Origin: a bacterium
GTDB lineage: Bacteria > Electryoneota > AABM5-125-24 > Hatepunaeales > Hatepunaeaceae
Reading direction: 5' to 3'
DNA: 34,021 nucleotides
Assembly: GCA_021734165.1 (NCBI GenBank)
Contig: JAIPJL010000024.1
Span: forward strand, 1 to 34,021
In this document: positions 29,912-34,021 of the stretch, one piece after another
Position numbering within the stretch: the stretch's first letter is position 1
Layout of the letters: every line of letters starts with the position of its first letter
The notes under the pieces: model-generated
The model's database searches: none
Seen by the model: the letters and a program-made list of their open reading frames with translations, nothing else
What the model was told of the DNA's origin: nothing
Made by a program: the position numbers and the translations under genes

Positions 29912-29926
29912 GAACAGCTTCTGTTC
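29912..29926 (+). promoter_or_regulatory. Hairpin between ribosome site and start of the aminotransferase
   Basis: GAACAG and CTGTTC form a 6-base stem with a 3-base loop. AAAGGAAA lies directly 5' (29902-29909) and the ATG is at 29935. Unfolded, the spacing is too long for initiation; folded, it would shrink to about 11 bases. This suggests that the hairpin may bring the two together, but it is unproven. Confidence 0.4.
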
Positions 29927-29934
29927 AAATAAAT

Positions 29935-30963
29935 ATGAGTCCCAAAACCGAAAAACTACCTGAAATAATAAAACTTTCACAAAACGAAAACGCCTTTGGC
30001 GCTTCGCCTATGGCTTTGAAAGCAATTAAAGCAAACATTGATTCCGTATTCCGCTATCCTGACGTCCTCCATGAAGAACTAAAAATGAAGTTGGCTTATA
30101 AAAATAGTGTTTCACCCGGAAATATTGTCATTGCTGCCGGTTCAATAGCATTAATGGATATGTCTATAAAAGCATTTGTAGGCTTTGATGAAAACGTGGT
30201 TACGCCTGAAGTGACCTTTGAAGGTTATAAATACATGGCTAAAGTGAACAAAAGGGCATGTAAACTATCTAAGTTGGTCAATAATGCAATCAGCTTAGAA
30301 AACGTGCTTGCAACTTGTGATGCTAAAACAAAAGTTGTTTTCATTGCCAATCCGAACAACCCTACAGGCACGATGATTACCCATGATGAGATGTACAAAT
30401 TTATGCAGTCTGCATCATCGGATACTTATATTGTAAGTGATGAAGCATATACGGAATATGTAACTGATGATGGTTTTCCTAATTCTTTGGAAATTCTAAA
30501 TAGTTTTCCAAATCTTATTATATTTCGTACTTTCTCTAAGATATATGGACTGGCAGGACTTCGGATCGGCTATGCAATCGCCCAACCGGATGTTATTTCA
30601 GCATTAAGAGAATGTTGGACGCCTTTTTCCATTAACAATTTATCATACGTCGCTGCAATCGCTGCTTTGGATGATGCGGAATACGTTGAAAAATGCGCTA
30701 CCGTCAATGCGGTTGAACGCATGATATTATATAATGAGCTTATGAGAATAGGCTTTAAGGTAGTCGAACCCAAGGGAAACTTCATTTTTGTTGAATTTGA
30801 AACCCCACAGGAGAAAAACCGGATTTGCGACATGCTGATCGAAAGAGGAATCTTCACCAGACCTTTAGACCATTTCGGTCAGGATTCAGCGCTACGAATC
30901 AGCGTTGGTCGTCCTGAAGAAAATCAAAGGGTAATTGAAAGCCTGAAACAGATCAGGTTGTAA
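29935..30963 (+). CDS. HisC-like PLP aminotransferase
   Basis: From ATG 29935 this is a 342-residue fold-type I aminotransferase of the histidinol-phosphate group; the longer frame from 29812 runs inside coxM and is not used. LSQNENAFGASPMALKAI, the GSIALMDM cofactor loop, VFIANPNNPTGTMI, VSDEAYTEY and the PLP-lysine segment TFSKIYGLAGLRIGY (Lys202) are all present. HisC relatives also transaminate aromatic amino acids. With no his genes nearby and IorAB in the cluster, supplying arylpyruvates to that oxidoreductase is a reasonable inference. It could equally be a real histidinol-phosphate enzyme. Confidence 0.85.
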   Translation: MSPKTEKLPEIIKLSQNENAFGASPMALKAIKANIDSVFRYPDVLHEELKMKLAYKNSVSPGNIVIAAGSIALMDMSIKAFVGFDENVVTPEVTFEGYKYMAKVNKRACKLSKLVNNAISLENVLATCDAKTKVVFIANPNNPTGTMITHDEMYKFMQSASSDTYIVSDEAYTEYVTDDGFPNSLEILNSFPNLIIFRTFSKIYGLAGLRIGYAIAQPDVISALRECWTPFSINNLSYVAAIAALDDAEYVEKCATVNAVERMILYNELMRIGFKVVEPKGNFIFVEFETPQEKNRICDMLIERGIFTRPLDHFGQDSALRISVGRPEENQRVIESLKQIRL

Positions 30964-31159
30964 TCTTGATGACCTATCCTCGTGGTAGAAAGTTTATCTT
31001 AGTAAATGTATTTTATCAACATAATGACTTTAGGTTTTGTTGAAGTCTTTGCCAATATTTTTAATTATAACATCCATTATTCTACCTGATGTTTTCCCGG
31101 TACAAAACATAGTTAATTTTAAATAATATAGATAGTTCGAACTAACAAGGGAGAATTAA

Positions 31160-32413
31160 ATGAAAAATGTTTCACCGCTCTACCCCGAAGCCTACATACC
31201 TTACGGCACATGGGGTGGGAGTTGGTTTCCAGCCTGGCATACGAGCGCTCTCGCGGAAGTTGATATAGCTCGGTTCGCTGCTGAAGCCCTGCCATTCGTA
31301 CTGAACAAAAAGGGAGTTCAGATTAGTGAGCTGGATTATCTTGTAAGCGGATCAACCGTTCCCTGGTTGTACAAGTTCTGGGCTTCGCCTTACCTTTCGC
31401 ATAGTTTTGGTAAGCGTCTTCCGGGCTTTCACCTTGAACAGGCATGTGCAACCGGACTTCAGGTAATTGTAAAAGCAGCAGCACAGGTTCAGGCAGGCTC
31501 TCATAACACCGTAGCAGTCCTCGCATTCGATAAGACCAGTAATTCACCGGCAGGAGTATTCCCTAACCAGAATACCTATCGCCGTACGGAAGTCCTAAGT
31601 GACATCTGGGATAACTTCGGTTACGATCCTGGTACAGGTCAACATGGATTTACCCAGTATAACGGTCAGACTTCCATGATCGCCTGCGCAGGTAGAGCCG
31701 CGAGAGAATACAAACTTGACCTGAGTGAAGTGCTTGATGTCGCTTTCTTACGCTATCAGCAGTACTTCGAAGCCAAGGATACAGGTATTCTAAACAAATT
31801 CCTCTTCCCGATGAACATCTTAGACGTCAGGGGTCAGAAATTAGGCGTTGTGGATGGCGATTATGGTGTACGCAGATACAATTCCATGGATCAATTCAAG
31901 GCTGAACGTGAATTGGATACATGCGTTACAGCAGGTGGACAGACTCACGCCTCTGATGGTATGATGACTATGCTGGTTACTACCAAAGAGAGAGCAGCGG
32001 AACTTAGCCCGAATCCTGAGATCAACATTCAGCTTGTTGGTACCGCAGAGTACAGAACCAAAGCTGGATTCATGCCTGATGCGCCGGTCAATGCTATAAA
32101 ACAAATTCTTGATCGAACCGGCTTAACCATGGATGATATGACTGCAGTTTATAATCATAATCCGTTTGCTGTTAATGACGTTATATTTGCCAAATCCATG
32201 AATTACGACTGGCATAACATGAACAACACCGGTTGTCCGTTGATTTACGGCCACCCTCAAGGTCCCACACTTACAAGAGTAACAGTTGAAGCATTGGAAA
32301 GAACTGTTGAGCTTGGTGGAGGCTATGCCTTAATATTCGGATGCGCTGCCGGAGATGTTGGTATTGCTGGCGTTTTCAAAGTTTCTGACAGCAAAGGAGG
32401 AAAATTATCATGA
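31160..32413 (+). CDS. Thiolase (acyl-CoA acetyltransferase-like)
   Basis: This 417-residue thiolase-fold enzyme has nucleophile Cys96 in LEQACATGLQVI, the His333 block NHNPFAVND (replacing the usual NEAFA), His365 in PLIYGHPQGPT and the second active cysteine Cys395 in GCAAGDVG. It probably cleaves a 3-oxoacyl-CoA in the last step of beta-oxidation. A clear ribosome site AAGGGAG precedes the ATG. The 196-base gap upstream is AT-rich and shows no gene or repeat I recognise. The stop overlaps the next gene by 4 bases, coupling it with the dehydrogenase/hydratase fusion. Confidence 0.88.
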   Translation: MKNVSPLYPEAYIPYGTWGGSWFPAWHTSALAEVDIARFAAEALPFVLNKKGVQISELDYLVSGSTVPWLYKFWASPYLSHSFGKRLPGFHLEQACATGLQVIVKAAAQVQAGSHNTVAVLAFDKTSNSPAGVFPNQNTYRRTEVLSDIWDNFGYDPGTGQHGFTQYNGQTSMIACAGRAAREYKLDLSEVLDVAFLRYQQYFEAKDTGILNKFLFPMNILDVRGQKLGVVDGDYGVRRYNSMDQFKAERELDTCVTAGGQTHASDGMMTMLVTTKERAAELSPNPEINIQLVGTAEYRTKAGFMPDAPVNAIKQILDRTGLTMDDMTAVYNHNPFAVNDVIFAKSMNYDWHNMNNTGCPLIYGHPQGPTLTRVTVEALERTVELGGGYALIFGCAAGDVGIAGVFKVSDSKGGKLS

Positions 32414-34021
32414 AAACACTAAGGCAATCATCACTTGAAACACTGGGCTTAGGCTCGGTGCTCGATATTTTCCGCAACGGCAAAATGCCTGCCAATGAGA
32501 GTGAACTTGTTGACAAGGTATTCGGTCCTGCCGGAAAGAGAGGATCACTGGTAATATCAGGTGGCAGCGGTATTGTCGGCTCAGGCAAAGCCATGCAGTT
32601 AGGCTCAAGATTGCAGCCGTATGGCATACCGATTGTAACGCTCGACCTACCGGATGCTCCGGACGGTATCGGACAACAGTATCCCGGTCTAAAGGCATCT
32701 TTCGGACCGAAAGCGTCTGCTGATATTATGTCCAACATCATCCGTTTGAACTACAATGGTTCTTCATTGCCTCCGTTGCTGAAGGATCTTAATCCGCGCT
32801 TCCTATTGGAAGCTATCCCGGAGATTTTACCAATCAAACGCGGTCATTACGATCTGATGCGGAAATCCTTTCCGGAGATCGAAATCCGCTCGGTAACTTC
32901 AGGTTTCCCAAATAAAGAACTCGGCGTCGGTATTCTTCATCCATCCTTCCCCCATCAGATCAATAAGGTCTGGGAGGTAGTTGAAGAGAAGCCATCTGAC
33001 ATCACTAAGCTACTATTGGCTTTAGGATTGATTCCTGTTCCGGTTGGTGACTATTGGTCATTTATCCTCGACGTTCTTTTCTGCGGTATAACCCTGGCAG
33101 CGATTCGTTATCATCACGCTACTAATATGCCGTACTGGAAGATTGACAAGTACGTTAGGAGAACAGTTGGACCTAATCCCGTCAGAGCGCATGACGCTAT
33201 CGGACCGGGAGCTAGTTTCTTGACATGGTCATGCCTGCATCACCTGTCTGAGAAGTATGGTGAAGTGTTCACCCCTGCTCCTGAATTAGTAAGACGCAAG
33301 ATCTCCGGTGAACTTTGGTATTCGAGCAATCGCCCAACTGTTGACTGGGATATGCCTGACGAAGACGAGTTCACAGCTTGGATAATGGGACCCCTGTTCC
33401 AGATGACCAGCCTGATGCTGAAAGAAAATCGCGCGACATTGCCATACATGAATGCTATCGGCGAGCTATGCGCTCAATTCACTAACGGTATCATAGCAAA
33501 CATACGTAACCATGGCGCTGATAAAGTCATCAGTATAGTTGGTGACTATCACAAGCTGCATCCCGAAGCGGCTAAAAGCTGCTGGTACCCGGAGGTATTT
33601 GAAAACATGAATACACCGGAATGGAATCAGCTTTACGTCAACGCCGAGCATGACGGCAAGGTCGGTGTGATAACAATCAGCCGCGAAGCTCTGAACTGGG
33701 ATGTGGTTAACGAACTCAACAGCGCAGTTGACTGGTTGAAAGCTGAGGGTATCAAGAACGTTATCCTGAGCGGTGATTTCCATCTCTCAACGCAGTTGGT
33801 CGGCGCTGACACAACCGAGTTCTATCCTGCATTGGAAGATGAAAAAGCCGGTTACAGCGTTTCCTCCAAATGGTCGGAGGTTGCCAGACGTTTCCACAAT
33901 GAGTTTGACGTTTCAGTCGGTTTCATCAACGGTAAACGTTGCCTTGGTGGTATGCTGGAATTGATGATACACTGCCATTATCTTGTTGCAGTTGACAGCG
34001 CTCAACTTGGAATGCCTGAAG
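32410..34021 (+). CDS. 3-Hydroxyacyl-CoA dehydrogenase/enoyl-CoA hydratase fusion, partial
   Basis: The reading frame is open from ATG 32410 to the window's end (537 codons). The first 330 residues resemble a 3-hydroxyacyl-CoA dehydrogenase: a glycine-rich nucleotide site (VISGGSGIVGSGKAMQLGSR), then GILHPSFPHQINKVWEVV, where His and Glu fit the catalytic pair. The C-terminal part is a crotonase domain (VGVITISREALNWDVV, LGGMLELMIHCHYLVAV, AQLGMPE) with the two glutamates in place. The order is dehydrogenase then hydratase, opposite to FadB/FadJ. Both halves are divergent. With the thiolase it forms the hydration, oxidation and cleavage steps of beta-oxidation. Confidence 0.85.
   Translation, partial: MKTLRQSSLETLGLGSVLDIFRNGKMPANESELVDKVFGPAGKRGSLVISGGSGIVGSGKAMQLGSRLQPYGIPIVTLDLPDAPDGIGQQYPGLKASFGPKASADIMSNIIRLNYNGSSLPPLLKDLNPRFLLEAIPEILPIKRGHYDLMRKSFPEIEIRSVTSGFPNKELGVGILHPSFPHQINKVWEVVEEKPSDITKLLLALGLIPVPVGDYWSFILDVLFCGITLAAIRYHHATNMPYWKIDKYVRRTVGPNPVRAHDAIGPGASFLTWSCLHHLSEKYGEVFTPAPELVRRKISGELWYSSNRPTVDWDMPDEDEFTAWIMGPLFQMTSLMLKENRATLPYMNAIGELCAQFTNGIIANIRNHGADKVISIVGDYHKLHPEAAKSCWYPEVFENMNTPEWNQLYVNAEHDGKVGVITISREALNWDVVNELNSAVDWLKAEGIKNVILSGDFHLSTQLVGADTTEFYPALEDEKAGYSVSSKWSEVARRFHNEFDVSVGFINGKRCLGGMLELMIHCHYLVAVDSAQLGMPE

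Noticed and set aside
29935-30963. Histidine biosynthesis gene
   Set aside because: The protein is HisC-like, but no other his gene is near and the cluster context suggests another amino-acid substrate; neither is proven.
31020-31159. Promoter upstream of the thiolase
   Set aside because: AT-rich hexamers can be found, but none has convincing -35/-10 spacing, and the lineage's promoter consensus is unknown.

Overview
The window carries one long set of genes for acyl-CoA and aromatic or heterocyclic metabolism, all on the + strand, repeatedly interrupted by small accessory genes. Flavin, iron-sulfur, molybdenum and cobalamin enzymes and ferredoxin-linked 2-oxoacid oxidation point to an anaerobic bacterium. 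I cannot name the lineage. The many toxin-antitoxin fragments and intergenic palindromes fit an uncultivated environmental group, perhaps in the FCB superphylum, but that is a guess. Every supported gene is on the + strand. No rRNA, tRNA, CRISPR array or integrase was seen.

Metabolic backbone, in order: hydantoinase B/oxoprolinase-type protein (4627-6297), acyl-CoA dehydrogenase (7900-9030), B12-binding mutase subunit (9135-9530), mutase catalytic subunit (9532-11115), FMN/FeS/FAD enoate reductase (14455-16485), two-cluster ferredoxin (16605-16922), methylmalonyl-CoA epimerase-like VOC protein (17368-17796), class III CoA-transferase (19697-20902), an IorA protein carrying a GltD module (20960-24361), IorB (24363-24944), a three-subunit molybdenum hydroxylase (25978-29900), a HisC-like aminotransferase (29935-30963), a thiolase (31160-32413) and a 3-hydroxyacyl-CoA dehydrogenase/enoyl-CoA hydratase fusion that runs off the right edge. 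Read together, they could make acyl-CoA from 2-oxoacids or by CoA transfer, rearrange the carbon skeleton with B12, desaturate or reduce it, and cleave it by beta-oxidation. The mutase, the epimerase-like protein and the acyl-CoA dehydrogenase each lack signature residues of their canonical families. The pathway is therefore probably not the textbook methylmalonyl-CoA route, and its substrate is unknown.

Accessory material sits only between backbone genes: before hydantoinase B (1-4626), between it and the acyl-CoA dehydrogenase (6301-7899), between mutase and enoate reductase (11116-14454, with a TdeIII-like restriction-modification pair), between ferredoxin and VOC protein (16923-17367), between VOC protein and CoA-transferase (17797-19696), and between IorB and CoxS (24945-25977). 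It consists of RelE/ParE, HicAB, YgiT, PIN, DUF433, DUF2442, DUF2283 and GxxExxY genes, often truncated or frameshifted.

The most striking structural feature is that many inserts are bracketed by a second, truncated copy of the end of the neighbouring backbone gene. The start codon region of hydantoinase B, acyl-CoA dehydrogenase, enoate reductase and CoA-transferase, and the stop codon region of the mutase, are each duplicated. The copies differ from the intact genes more often at synonymous sites than chance predicts, which suggests exchange between diverged but functional alleles. The gaps between genes also hold at least six families of imperfect palindromes, and one palindrome lies in frame inside the molybdenum hydroxylase large subunit.
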